DNA from: Rhodanobacteraceae bacterium
GTDB taxonomy: Bacteria; Pseudomonadota; Gammaproteobacteria; Xanthomonadales; Rhodanobacteraceae
Reading direction: 5' to 3'
DNA length: 14,995 nucleotides
Assembly (NCBI GenBank): GCA_025928735.1
Contig: JAICIW010000018.1
Coordinates: forward strand, 1 to 14,995
Shown one piece after another: positions 6,525 through 13,470 of this stretch. The translations under genes and the position numbers were made by a program. The notes under the pieces are model-generated. The model was not told the origin of the DNA. It did not search any database and saw nothing but the letters and a program-made list of their open reading frames with translations. How positions within the stretch are numbered: position 1 is the first letter of the stretch; each line of letters opens with the position of its first letter.

Positions 6525-7469
6525 ATGGTCATCAAGATTCGGGGAGCCAAACCGTTGCTCTGCTTGCTGGGCGTTGCAGGGGGCATGCTTGTCGCGTCGA
6601 CGAGTTTTGCCGGCCCCAACGCGCAGCCGCAGATGCCTCGTTGCAGCAGCAGGATCGGCACGCTGGCGGTGCAGGAACCGCAAAGCGGCAACCAGTGGTG
6701 GACGTCGATGAACCTCGAATCGCCCGCCGCGCTGATCAAGGTGTACGTCTCGCAATCGGGCTGTTTCACGCTGGTCGATCGCGGAAAGGGATTGGCGGCC
6801 GCGCGAGCCGAGCGCGACTTGGCCGGCGAGGGCGAGGTGCGGGTGGGCTCGAACATCGGCAAGGGCCAGATGAAGGCGGCCGATTACGTACTCGTGCCCG
6901 ACATCGCCAACAGCAATTCGCATGCCGGCGGCAATCGGATCGGCGGCATCCTCGGCGGCCTGATCGGGCATGGCGCCGGCGCGGTCCTCGGCGGCGTCAG
7001 CCTTTCCAAGAAAACCGCCGATGTCGTGTTGACGTTGACCGATGTCCGTTCGACCGAGCAGGTCGCGCTGGAGCAAGGTCATTCCGACAAAACCGACATC
7101 GGTTGGGCGGGTGGCGGCGGCGCCGGATTCTGGGGTGGCTTTGCGGCTGGTGGCGCCAGCGGCTACGCCAATACCGAGATCGGTCAGGTGATCGCGATGG
7201 CCTATCTGGACGCCTACACCAAGATGGTTGCCGACTTGCAGAGAAACGCGCCCAATGCGCAGGCGGACAACGTGCAACAGGCGGTGCGGCTGACCGAGGG
7301 CACCAAGCTGTACTCGGATGCGAACCTGCATTCGTCGGTCGTGCGCAGCCTCAAGCCCGGCATGATGCTGTATCCGACCGGCGACAAGGTCGGCATCTGG
7401 TGGAAGGTGTCGGACGAACTGGGCAACATCGGTTGGGTGGTCTCGAGCAAGCTCGAGCTGGCACACTGA
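6525..7469 (+). CDS. Secreted CsgG-like protein with C-terminal SH3 domain
   Basis: The 314-residue product has a signal peptide (basic start, hydrophobic residues 11-27, likely cleavage after SFA at 27-29). A CsgG/curli-assembly-like region follows: IGTLAVQEP near 44, FTLVDRGKGL at 81-90, and AADYVLVPDI at 118-127. Two Gly-rich hydrophobic stretches lie at 139-158 and 191-213, and a bacterial SH3-like domain at about 252-314 (ending WWKVSDELGNIGWVVSSKL). CsgG-like proteins act at the outer membrane or in the periplasm, and SH3 domains often bind peptidoglycan. The exact role is unknown. The ATG follows GGAGG at 6514-6518 with 6 nt spacing, which settles the start over the in-frame upstream ATGs. 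It has its own promoter and a CRP-type site, so it is probably not co-transcribed with the pigment genes on either side. Confidence 0.75.
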   Translation: MVIKIRGAKPLLCLLGVAGGMLVASTSFAGPNAQPQMPRCSSRIGTLAVQEPQSGNQWWTSMNLESPAALIKVYVSQSGCFTLVDRGKGLAAARAERDLAGEGEVRVGSNIGKGQMKAADYVLVPDIANSNSHAGGNRIGGILGGLIGHGAGAVLGGVSLSKKTADVVLTLTDVRSTEQVALEQGHSDKTDIGWAGGGGAGFWGGFAAGGASGYANTEIGQVIAMAYLDAYTKMVADLQRNAPNAQADNVQQAVRLTEGTKLYSDANLHSSVVRSLKPGMMLYPTGDKVGIWWKVSDELGNIGWVVSSKLELAH

Positions 7470-7471
7470 AA

Positions 7472-7509
7472 TTCCGGCGCGGCGGCGAACCTCACGCCGC
7501 CGCGCGGAA
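7472..7509. terminator. Bidirectional hairpin between convergent genes
   Basis: GCGCGGCGGCG (7477-7487) pairs perfectly with CGCCGCCGCGC (7495-7505) around a 7-nt loop. TTCC/GGAA flanks extend the stem past a bulged G. It follows the CsgG-like gene stop by a few bases, and the stop codon of the opposing flavoprotein gene (7492-7494) lies in its loop. There is no strong T tract on the + strand; it probably serves as a shared 3' end. Confidence 0.55.
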
Positions 7510-9081
7510 AAGCACCGGCCGCGCGCGCGTCCCGGCGGCAAGGCGAAGTGATTCGACCGCCAGGCCGGGGGCATTGCCCGCGGCATCTTCCGCCAGTGCG
7601 CCGGCCAGCGCGTGCAGCAGTTCGATATTTTCGCGCAGGCGCGTACGGATGCCGGCGTCGTCGAGACGCTCGTGCAGGCGCGCGTTGAGGCCGGCGAACC
7701 AGGCGAGTTCCTGCTGATCCATCCATGTCGGCGTGCCCGATGCACGACCACGCGCATGCCAGTCGCGAAACATCGCCTGCACGCGCTGGTTGAGGTCTTC
7801 CGCCGCCACCAGTTGCGGTGCCAGATCACCGAACAATGCAAGGTCGGTAAGCCGGTCGCCGATCGCGAGCGGACACAGCACGCCCCAGTAGTAGGCGTAG
7901 TCCCACAGCACCTTCGCGGTCATCACGCGCGGATTGCCGAACAGCGCATACTGGCCGCGATAGAGATTGAGCGTGTTGCGCTGGAACGAAAAAAACAGTT
8001 GCTGGAAGTGGCGCGTCGCGCGCGCGTCCGCGCAACCCGCGAAGTCGCGCGCGACCAGTTCCGTAATGTAGGTATTGCCGATGGCGATGAAATCCGAGCC
8101 CGGCGAGTAGAACGGGTCGAGGAACATCGCGGCCTCGCCGGTGAGCGCCCAGCGTTCGGCGCTGAACACTTGCCGGCAACCGTACGAGACCTTGCGCAGG
8201 AATCCGAAGTCGAGCAGATCATCGCGGTGGGGTTCGAGTTCCCGCGCCAGCACGGGCTGGTGAACCTGCATCCACGCGAGCATGCGCTCGAAGCTGTTGA
8301 ACGACTCGACGGGGTGCGTCGTCGAATCGGCCACGATCCCGACCGAATGCGCACCCGATGCCAGCGGGATCAGCCATACCCAGTAACCGGGTCCGCACAG
8401 GTGGTTGGTCGAGCGCCAACGTTCCTGCGGGTCGCACAACCCGCGCCACGCCGGGTTGTCGCACCATTGGTCGAGATGCAGGCGCGCATCGATGCGCATC
8501 CACGCAGCGCCGATGGCGTGGCCGTTGTCCTCATCCAGACCGAATTGCCGGCGCAGCAGGCCGGCGCGACCGGAGGCATCGATCAGCCAGCGCGCGCGAT
8601 GGATCCGGATGTCGTCGCCGTGCGCAGCGTGCACCACGTGCGGCTTGCCGGTTTCGATCGCGCGCACGCTGACCCCCTGCATGAATTCGATGCCGCGGCG
8701 CTCGGCTTCGCAACCGAGGAAATTTTCGAACGTGCCGCGTTCGAGCTGCCAGGTCGGCGTCGGGAACACGCGGCTGATGCCAAGTTCGGCGCAGCGGTCC
8801 AGTTCCGCGCAACCCTCGCTGAAGAAAAACCGGAAGCCGAACTTGCGCACCTGCGCGGCGTCGAGATGCTTGCGCAAGCCGAGCGTACCGGAGAAATAAT
8901 GGGCGCCGATTTCCACGGTCGATTCGCCGACCTTGTGCGCGGCGGCCGGCACCGGATGGTGACGCCGTTCCAGCACCCGGATCGCGAGGCCGGGACAGCG
9001 GTCGTGCAGTTGCAACGCGAGGGTAAGTCCGGCCAGACCGCCACCGATGATCAGGACATCCGCGGGCGCCGTGTCGGTCAT
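7492..9081 (-). CDS. FAD-dependent oxidoreductase of the flavin-halogenase type
   Basis: This 529-residue flavoprotein has an N-terminal dinucleotide-binding motif (GGGLAG, 13-18). KVGEST follows at 50-55, the place of the GxGE(A/S)T signature of flavin halogenases. WVWLIP at 234-239 fits the WxWxIP motif that separates halogenases from related monooxygenases. A C-terminal FAD motif (ALTGEAAMFLDPFYSPG, about 312-328) is also present. K80 in RKFGFRF resembles the KxGxxF lysine context of phenol-type halogenases. In Xanthomonas the pigment xanthomonadin is brominated and its cluster carries a halogenase, so aryl-ring halogenation or another oxidation is plausible. It is the last gene of the right arm, starting directly after the glycosyltransferase stop with no gap. 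Homologues in non-halogenated pigment producers exist, so activity cannot be assumed. Confidence 0.78.
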   Translation of the reverse strand: MTDTAPADVLIIGGGLAGLTLALQLHDRCPGLAIRVLERRHHPVPAAAHKVGESTVEIGAHYFSGTLGLRKHLDAAQVRKFGFRFFFSEGCAELDRCAELGISRVFPTPTWQLERGTFENFLGCEAERRGIEFMQGVSVRAIETGKPHVVHAAHGDDIRIHRARWLIDASGRAGLLRRQFGLDEDNGHAIGAAWMRIDARLHLDQWCDNPAWRGLCDPQERWRSTNHLCGPGYWVWLIPLASGAHSVGIVADSTTHPVESFNSFERMLAWMQVHQPVLARELEPHRDDLLDFGFLRKVSYGCRQVFSAERWALTGEAAMFLDPFYSPGSDFIAIGNTYITELVARDFAGCADARATRHFQQLFFSFQRNTLNLYRGQYALFGNPRVMTAKVLWDYAYYWGVLCPLAIGDRLTDLALFGDLAPQLVAAEDLNQRVQAMFRDWHARGRASGTPTWMDQQELAWFAGLNARLHERLDDAGIRTRLRENIELLHALAGALAEDAAGNAPGLAVESLRLAAGTRARPVLFRAAA

Positions 9082-9885
9082 TCAGGACCCGTTCGCGCCC
9101 GCCAGTGGTGCGGATGGTGCCGCATCGAGCCGGCGCTCGGGATCGTAAACCTGCGGGGGCCCGTCGTGCGATGCGCGGTAACTTTGCAGGACGCTGCCGT
9201 AGTGCACGATGCGTCCGATCGTGTAAAGGGTGATTCGCGCCACGTCGCGCACCGGGCGAAAATGGCTGTGTCGCGCGTTGCTGTCGTAGCGACAGGCAAT
9301 CGGGACGGACACCACGGGCATGTCGAGGTCGCGCGAAGCGGCGATCAGGATGGCCGCTTCGAACACGAAATCCTGGGCCGGCAGAGCGACCAGCTCGACC
9401 GCCGCGTGCGGATACCAGCGCTGACCGCTCTGGGTATCGGCGACCGGACGCCCGCAGCCCCAACTGATCCCCCAGTCGGCGAAATCGTTGGCGCGCCTGC
9501 GCGCGTTCGGTTGGCGATGGCGTTCCAGCATGCGTGCGCCGACGATCATCGCGCCGGGAAACTGGCGCGCGGCGGCGAGGATGCGCGGAGTGTCGGCGGG
9601 ATCGTGCTGGCCGTCGCCGTCCATCGTCAGCACTCCGCTGGCGCCGCGTTTCAACGCTTCGCGAAACCCCGCGCGCAGTGCTTCGCCCTTGCCGCGGCGC
9701 GCGGGATGACGAATCAATGTCACCGGCAACTGCGCGACGATGTTTGCGGTGTCGTCGGTCGAGCCATCGTCGATCACGATCACGTCGCGGCAGTGCGCCA
9801 GCACGCCTTCCAGCAATTTCCGTATCGCGAGTGCCTCGTTGAGGCAGGGCACGATCACGAACGGGCGGGCGGATGCATCCGTCAA
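9082..9885 (-). CDS. Family 2 glycosyltransferase of the aryl-polyene cluster
   Basis: This is a 267-residue GT-A fold glycosyltransferase of the dolichol-phosphate-mannose-synthase-like GT2 group. IVPCLNEA lies at 11-18, the nucleotide-sugar motif DDGSTDD at 39-45, and the metal-binding DGDGQHDP at 89-96. No transmembrane helices are evident, so it would act on the cytoplasmic face. In several aryl-polyene clusters a GT2 domain occurs fused to an acyltransferase (ApeJ). Here the two activities lie in separate genes on opposite arms. It may add the sugar linking the polyene to its anchor; donor and acceptor are unknown. The start is a TTG overlapping the upstream stop (TTGA). It is supported by GGAG 8 nt before it, and no ATG or GTG is available close to the domain start. 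Confidence 0.83.
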   Translation of the reverse strand: MTDASARPFVIVPCLNEALAIRKLLEGVLAHCRDVIVIDDGSTDDTANIVAQLPVTLIRHPARRGKGEALRAGFREALKRGASGVLTMDGDGQHDPADTPRILAAARQFPGAMIVGARMLERHRQPNARRRANDFADWGISWGCGRPVADTQSGQRWYPHAAVELVALPAQDFVFEAAILIAASRDLDMPVVSVPIACRYDSNARHSHFRPVRDVARITLYTIGRIVHYGSVLQSYRASHDGPPQVYDPERRLDAAPSAPLAGANGS

Positions 9886-10676
9886 GGCTTGATCTCCATA
9901 TCCAGTGACAATCCCGAAGACAACGGCAAGCGCAGGTTCGAAGGGTTTGCGCGGGCAAGCAACGACAGCAGCGCCAGGGCTTCGGCGTTGGCCGGATTGT
10001 CGCGCGCCACAGTGGCCATTGTCACGACTGACACCGGTTCCGCGGTTCCGCCATGCAGTGCAAGATTCAGCCGCGCGCCATTGCTTGCGTTCGGATGCAG
10101 CAGCATTGCCATGCCGAATGCCAGCGTGGTGTGCGTCATTTCCGCGAGTGGGCCAGTGGAGGCAACGTCACACGACGCGAACAATACGGGCGTGTCTTCG
10201 GCGCAGGCGAAGACTGCAGCTTCCAGCAGCCCGGCTGCGAAACTCCGGTGGTACGCGGTCACGGCGCTGGATGCCGCGGTGCAGCCGGTGGCGATGGTCC
10301 AATAACCTGCGGGCGCGTTCAACACCGAGTTGTGGAATTTGGTAGGCGACAATTCCAGCGGCGACCGGGCCAGCGTTTCGCACACGTAGTCGGTGATCGC
10401 GAGTTCGCCTTGGGTGGACGCGAATATGCACGGAACCGCCGCGGGATCGATGCCCGCCATGCTAGTTGCTTGCACCGCGACGTCCGCGGCGAGTCGCACG
10501 CCGTCGGGCGCGCGGCGGCGTTCGGCGGCGGGCAGGATCGTGCCGGCAGGGCGTGCGGGCGCGTCATCGTCGGGCGTGGAATCACCGCGCAGGATCACGC
10601 GCAGATGTTGCCAATCCGGCGCACCCGGTGCCCAAGCGCCGATGCCCGTGATGCGCAATGAAAGCGGCGCGCTCAC
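9882..10676 (-). CDS. Short ketosynthase-like protein, probable chain-length partner (ApeC-like)
   Basis: This 264-residue protein resembles the N-terminal beta-ketoacyl-synthase-like family (Ketoacyl-synt_2). KFHNSVLNAPAGYWTIATG at about 112-130 is a family hallmark. The place where a normal ketosynthase has its nucleophile (TACSSS) reads GCTAASSA. No HGT or KxxxGH motifs are present, and the protein is about 130 residues shorter than a full synthase. I infer a non-condensing partner of the adjacent full ketosynthase, as ApeC pairs with ApeO in characterised systems. The GTG start overlaps the partner's stop (GTGA). The longer open frame upstream is an overlap with the ketosynthase gene and shows no domain match. 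Tight coupling would give equal amounts of the two proteins. Confidence 0.75.
   Translation of the reverse strand: MSAPLSLRITGIGAWAPGAPDWQHLRVILRGDSTPDDDAPARPAGTILPAAERRRAPDGVRLAADVAVQATSMAGIDPAAVPCIFASTQGELAITDYVCETLARSPLELSPTKFHNSVLNAPAGYWTIATGCTAASSAVTAYHRSFAAGLLEAAVFACAEDTPVLFASCDVASTGPLAEMTHTTLAFGMAMLLHPNASNGARLNLALHGGTAEPVSVVTMATVARDNPANAEALALLSLLARANPSNLRLPLSSGLSLDMEIKP
9894..9897 (-). promoter_or_regulatory. Shine-Dalgarno site fixing the TTG start of the glycosyltransferase
   Basis: GGAG on the minus strand lies 8 nt before the TTG at 9885, inside the end of the short ketosynthase-like gene. No ATG or GTG lies nearby in frame, so this site decides the start. Confidence 0.55.
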
Positions 10677-11869
10677 GCGGGATCTCCGCGTCCGAACACC
10701 AGGCAGGCATTGTTGCCACCGAATCCGAACGAGTTGCTGAGCGCCACATCGACGCGTTGTGACGACGGCTGCAAGGCCAGCCACGGTGCGGCTGCCGGCA
10801 TGGGTTCGCTGCAGCCGAGATTGGGCGGCACGATGCCGTGCTCGATCGCCAGCAGCGCGAACACCGCTTCCAGCGCGCCGGCCGCGCCCAGCGTGTGGCC
10901 GGTGAAACCCTTGGTGGAACTCGCGCGGGTACGGGGCGCGAACCGTGGCAACAGCTTCGCTTCGACTTCGTCGTTCTTCAGCGTGGCGGTGCCGTGCAGG
11001 TTGATGTAATCGACGGCATCCGCACCGATGCCGGCGCGCGCCAGTGCGTCGTCCAGTGCGGCCCGCGCGCCCCGGCCTTCTGGATGCGGCGTCGACATGT
11101 GGTGCGCGTCCGACGATTCGCCGTGGCCGAGCAGGCGCGGCGCGTTTGGCGCGACTTGGACGGGTTCCAGCAACGCAAACGCCGCCGCCTCGCCGATCGA
11201 AATGCCGTCGCGTTGCGCGTCGAACGGACGGCAAGCGTGCTTCGACACCAGTTCCAGCGAATGGAAGCCGAACAACACGCTGTCGCACAGCGTATCGACG
11301 CCGCCGACCAGCGCGGCATCGGCAAGGCCCAGCCGGATCAGGCGCTCTGCGGACGCGAATACCTTGGCCGAGGACGAGCACGCGGTTGAAATCGTCAGCG
11401 CGGGACCTGCAATGCCGGTCGCATCGGCGACGAACGCGGCGAGCGAGTGCGGCGTGTGGATTTCCGGCCGCCGCAGATCTTCCGGAAAACGCCCGTTATC
11501 CAGCCTCCGATAGGCATCTTCGGTGGCGCCGATGCTGGCGGTGGACGTGCCCAGGATCAGCGCGACGCGAGTCGCGCCGTGACGCTCGATCGCACCGGCG
11601 ATCGCGTCCATCAATCCATCCTGCTGCAACCCCAGCCATCCGAGGCGGTTGTTGCGGCAGTCCCAGTGCGCAAGCGGTGCGGGCAGGGCCGCGTCTTCCA
11701 TGCCGGCGACGCGTCCGATCCGGCATTCCAGCGGCGCCTGGGAAAAATCGTTGGGGCGCAGGCCACCGCGTCCGCTGCGCAAGGCTTCGAGCTGCGCCGC
11801 GAGTCCGTGGCCGAGCGCGGATGTCGCGCTGCATGCCGCGATGGCGAGCGGTTCAATCCTTTCCGGCAC
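10673..11869 (-). CDS. Beta-ketoacyl-ACP synthase, KAS I/II type (ApeO-like)
   Basis: This 398-residue condensing enzyme has all the catalytic residues of KAS I/II: C164 (STACSSSAKVF), H292 (NLHGTATL), K320 (STKGFTGH) and H325. The glycine-rich end (SNSFGFGGNN, about 381-390) is typical. It should extend the aryl-polyene chain with malonyl-ACP. It is the first gene of the right arm. The start is a GTG at 11869 preceded by GAGGAA with 6 nt spacing; no ATG is available near the conserved N-terminus. It overlaps the short ketosynthase-like gene by 4 nt, consistent with a stoichiometric heterodimer. Dedicated pigment synthesis, not general FabB/FabF duty, is inferred from its neighbours. Confidence 0.88.
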   Translation of the reverse strand: MPERIEPLAIAACSATSALGHGLAAQLEALRSGRGGLRPNDFSQAPLECRIGRVAGMEDAALPAPLAHWDCRNNRLGWLGLQQDGLMDAIAGAIERHGATRVALILGTSTASIGATEDAYRRLDNGRFPEDLRRPEIHTPHSLAAFVADATGIAGPALTISTACSSSAKVFASAERLIRLGLADAALVGGVDTLCDSVLFGFHSLELVSKHACRPFDAQRDGISIGEAAAFALLEPVQVAPNAPRLLGHGESSDAHHMSTPHPEGRGARAALDDALARAGIGADAVDYINLHGTATLKNDEVEAKLLPRFAPRTRASSTKGFTGHTLGAAGALEAVFALLAIEHGIVPPNLGCSEPMPAAAPWLALQPSSQRVDVALSNSFGFGGNNACLVFGRGDPA

Positions 11870-11875
11870 CCTGTG

Positions 11876-11881
11876 TTCCTC
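11876..11881 (-). promoter_or_regulatory. Shine-Dalgarno site fixing the GTG start of the ketosynthase
   Basis: GAGGAA on the minus strand lies 6 nt before the GTG at 11869, in the short intergenic region, and supports this non-ATG start. Confidence 0.6.
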
Positions 11882-11895
11882 GTTGCTGGTGGATC

Positions 11896-11924
11896 AGTAT
11901 ACGTGCCAAGTCTGCCGCAGCGAA
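11896..11924 (-). promoter_or_regulatory. Candidate promoter of the right pigment arm
   Basis: On the minus strand a TATACT -10 box (11901-11896, five of six consensus bases) follows a weak TTCGCT -35 box (11924-11919) with a 17-nt spacer. The expected start site near 11889 gives a leader of about 20 nt that contains the GAGGAA site of the ketosynthase. For the opposite direction, TACACT at 11933-11938 could be the -10 box of the small exported protein gene, but its -35 is poor. Confidence 0.45.
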
Positions 11925-11985
11925 TGCGCGGTTACACTCGCCGGCGCGGCGCTTTCGCCGCACACGTTCCCAGGGAGGAAATACC

Positions 11986-12396
11986 ATGTTGCGCATGCGT
12001 ATGACGAAGACGGCGCTGCCGTTGCTGCTGGCGCCGGCCTTGCTGATGCTGATGGCGTTCCGGCAGGTGCCGCTGGTCGATCCAGCGCCGATTCCGGTGC
12101 CGAACGGGGTGAATTCGGCCAAGGTGGAGCAGATCATCGGATCGGCGTTGACCGCGCGCAACTGGCGCATCGTCAAGCACGTGCCGGGCGAAATCGACGC
12201 GGTCTACGATCCGCGCGCGTTCAGCGTCACGATCGCGGTGCACTACGATCCCCAGAAGATCCAGATCAACTACGTCACCAGCAGCAATCTCCGCTATGAG
12301 GAGAAGAACGGTGTGCGCTACATCCACACCAACTACGCAAGCTGGATCAAGAACCTGGTCACCGATATCCAGAACGGCTTGATGATGGCGAAATGA
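11986..12396 (+). CDS. Small exported conserved hypothetical protein
   Basis: This 136-residue protein begins with a basic n-region and a hydrophobic segment (about 10-25). A beta-rich domain follows, ending in SSNLRYEEKNGVRYIHTNYASWIKNL (about 99-123). That ending resembles a widespread proteobacterial family of small periplasmic proteins or lipoproteins of unknown function. No Cys follows the hydrophobic segment, so this member cannot be lipidated; it is secreted or membrane-anchored. The ATG follows GGAGG (11974-11978) with 7 nt spacing, a strong site. It diverges from the right pigment arm and is closed by two hairpins. I see nothing that ties it to pigment synthesis, and no function can be named. 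Confidence 0.75.
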   Translation: MLRMRMTKTALPLLLAPALLMLMAFRQVPLVDPAPIPVPNGVNSAKVEQIIGSALTARNWRIVKHVPGEIDAVYDPRAFSVTIAVHYDPQKIQINYVTSSNLRYEEKNGVRYIHTNYASWIKNLVTDIQNGLMMAK

Positions 12397-12398
12397 TC

Positions 12399-12438
12399 GG
12401 GGTCTGTTGGCTCGCGCGGCACGGCGTCAACAGACCCC
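12399..12438 (+). repeat. Perfect 11-bp inverted repeat behind the small exported protein gene
   Basis: GGGGTCTGTTG (12399-12409) and CAACAGACCCC (12428-12438) are exact reverse complements around an 18-nt GC-rich loop. It starts directly after the stop codon and is followed at once by a second hairpin. There is no T tract after this one. Confidence 0.6.
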
Positions 12439-12439
12439 A

Positions 12440-12469
12440 GGCGGGCGGCGCAATGCCGCCCGCCGTTTT
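12440..12469 (+). terminator. Intrinsic terminator upstream of hemF
   Basis: GGCGGGCGGC (12440-12449) pairs with GCCGCCCGCC (12455-12464) around a GCAAT loop, followed by GTTTTC (TTTT at 12466-12469). This is the clearest intrinsic terminator in the window. It should end the transcript of the small exported protein gene 13 nt before the hemF start. Confidence 0.75.
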
Positions 12470-12481
12470 CGGGACGAAGTG

Positions 12482-13384
12482 ATGCGACCGAATGTGGAAA
12501 CAGTCGATGCCTTCCTGCGCGATTTGCAGGATCGCATCTGCAATGCGCTTGAGAAGGCCGATGGCGGCGCGCGCTTTGTCGAGGATGCATGGACACGGCC
12601 GGCCGGGGGTGGCGGCCGCACGCGTGTCCTGAAAAACGGCGCGGTGTTCGAACAGGGCGGCGTCAATTATTCACGCGTGACCGGCGACAAACTGCCGCCG
12701 TCGGCGACTGCGCACCGTCCGCAACTCGCGGGCCGGCAATGGACCGCGACCGGCGTGTCGCTGGTGGTCCATCCGAAGAATCCTTATGTGCCGACCTCGC
12801 ACGCCAACGTGCGTTATTTCGAAGCCGACAAGGGCGGTGAGGAACCGGTGTGGTGGTTCGGTGGCGGTTTCGATCTCACGCCGTTCTATCCGTTCGACGA
12901 CGATTGCGTCCACTGGCACAGCGTCGCGCGCGACCTGTGCGCGATGTTCGGCGAGGACGTGTATCGGCGCTACAAGCAATGGTGTGACGAATATTTTTAC
13001 CTGAAGCATCGCGAGGAAACCCGCGGCGTTGGCGGATTGTTCTTCGATGACCTGAGCGAAGGTGGCTTCGACCGCTGCTTCGAATTCATGCAAGCCGTCG
13101 GCAACGGCTATCTCGATGCCTATTTGCCAATCGTCGCACGTCGCAAAGACATGGGTTACGGCGAACGCGAACGCGAGTTCCAGTTGTACCGCCGCGGCCG
13201 CTACGTCGAATTCAACCTGGTTTACGACCGCGGCACCCTGTTCGGCCTGCAATCCGGCGGCCGCACCGAATCGATCCTGATGTCGTTGCCGCCGCGCGTA
13301 CGCTACGAATACGGCTACAAGCCCGAGGCTGGGAGCGCCGAAGCACGGCTTGCGGAATACCTCAAGCCGCGCGCGTGGGTGTAG
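12482..13384 (+). CDS. hemF: Oxygen-dependent coproporphyrinogen III oxidase
   Basis: This 300-residue enzyme converts coproporphyrinogen III to protoporphyrinogen IX with O2 in haem synthesis, as a cytosolic dimer. Length and motifs match E. coli HemF (299 residues). The four metal- or substrate-binding histidines fall at H97, H107, H146 and H176, each one residue later than in E. coli. GVGGLFFDDL (182-191) and the C-terminal YDRGTLFGLQSGGRTESIL block (248-266) are also present. The start at ATG 12482 gives the normal N-terminus (VDAFLRDLQDRI); the Shine-Dalgarno match is weak. Upstream extension in frame would run through the terminator stem and is rejected. The terminator upstream leaves little room for a promoter, so read-through or a start inside the preceding hairpins is possible. 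The gene ends in TAG, followed by a REP-like element. Confidence 0.95.
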   Translation: MRPNVETVDAFLRDLQDRICNALEKADGGARFVEDAWTRPAGGGGRTRVLKNGAVFEQGGVNYSRVTGDKLPPSATAHRPQLAGRQWTATGVSLVVHPKNPYVPTSHANVRYFEADKGGEEPVWWFGGGFDLTPFYPFDDDCVHWHSVARDLCAMFGEDVYRRYKQWCDEYFYLKHREETRGVGGLFFDDLSEGGFDRCFEFMQAVGNGYLDAYLPIVARRKDMGYGEREREFQLYRRGRYVEFNLVYDRGTLFGLQSGGRTESILMSLPPRVRYEYGYKPEAGSAEARLAEYLKPRAWV

Positions 13385-13435
13385 GGCGGGACAAGCCGCG
13401 CAGCGGCGCATCCCGCCGATTACATACTGGCGGGA
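13385..13435. repeat. REP-like palindromic repeat between hemF and rhlE
   Basis: GGCGGGA (13385-13391) pairs with TCCCGCC (13411-13417), enclosing a second perfect stem GCCGC/GCGGC (13395-13399, 13403-13407) around GCA. A third copy of GGCGGGA follows at 13429-13435 (ACTGGCGGGATGCGTTTCGCT). This layout resembles the dispersed intergenic palindromes of xanthomonads. The second hairpin seems incomplete because no TCCCGCC partner follows. It also lies between convergent genes and may act as a shared 3' end. Confidence 0.55.
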
Positions 13436-13470
13436 TGCGTTTCGCTCCTAATCACTACGACTTTCCGACG

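Noticed and set aside
7612..10305. Open frame of 897 codons on the + strand
   Set aside because: It is antisense to the flavoprotein, the glycosyltransferase and part of the ketosynthase-like gene, which all show clear family motifs. Long antisense frames are common at this GC content, and its translation shows no recognisable domain.
10677..11381. In-frame upstream extension of the short ketosynthase-like gene
   Set aside because: The extension overlaps the complete ketosynthase in another frame and is Arg-rich without domain matches. The GTG at 10676 overlapping the upstream stop explains the start better.
12407..12481. Longer N-terminus for hemF from a TTG at 12407
   Set aside because: It would translate the terminator stem into an Arg-rich peptide. 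The ATG at 12482 gives the normal 300-residue length with histidines in register with E. coli HemF.
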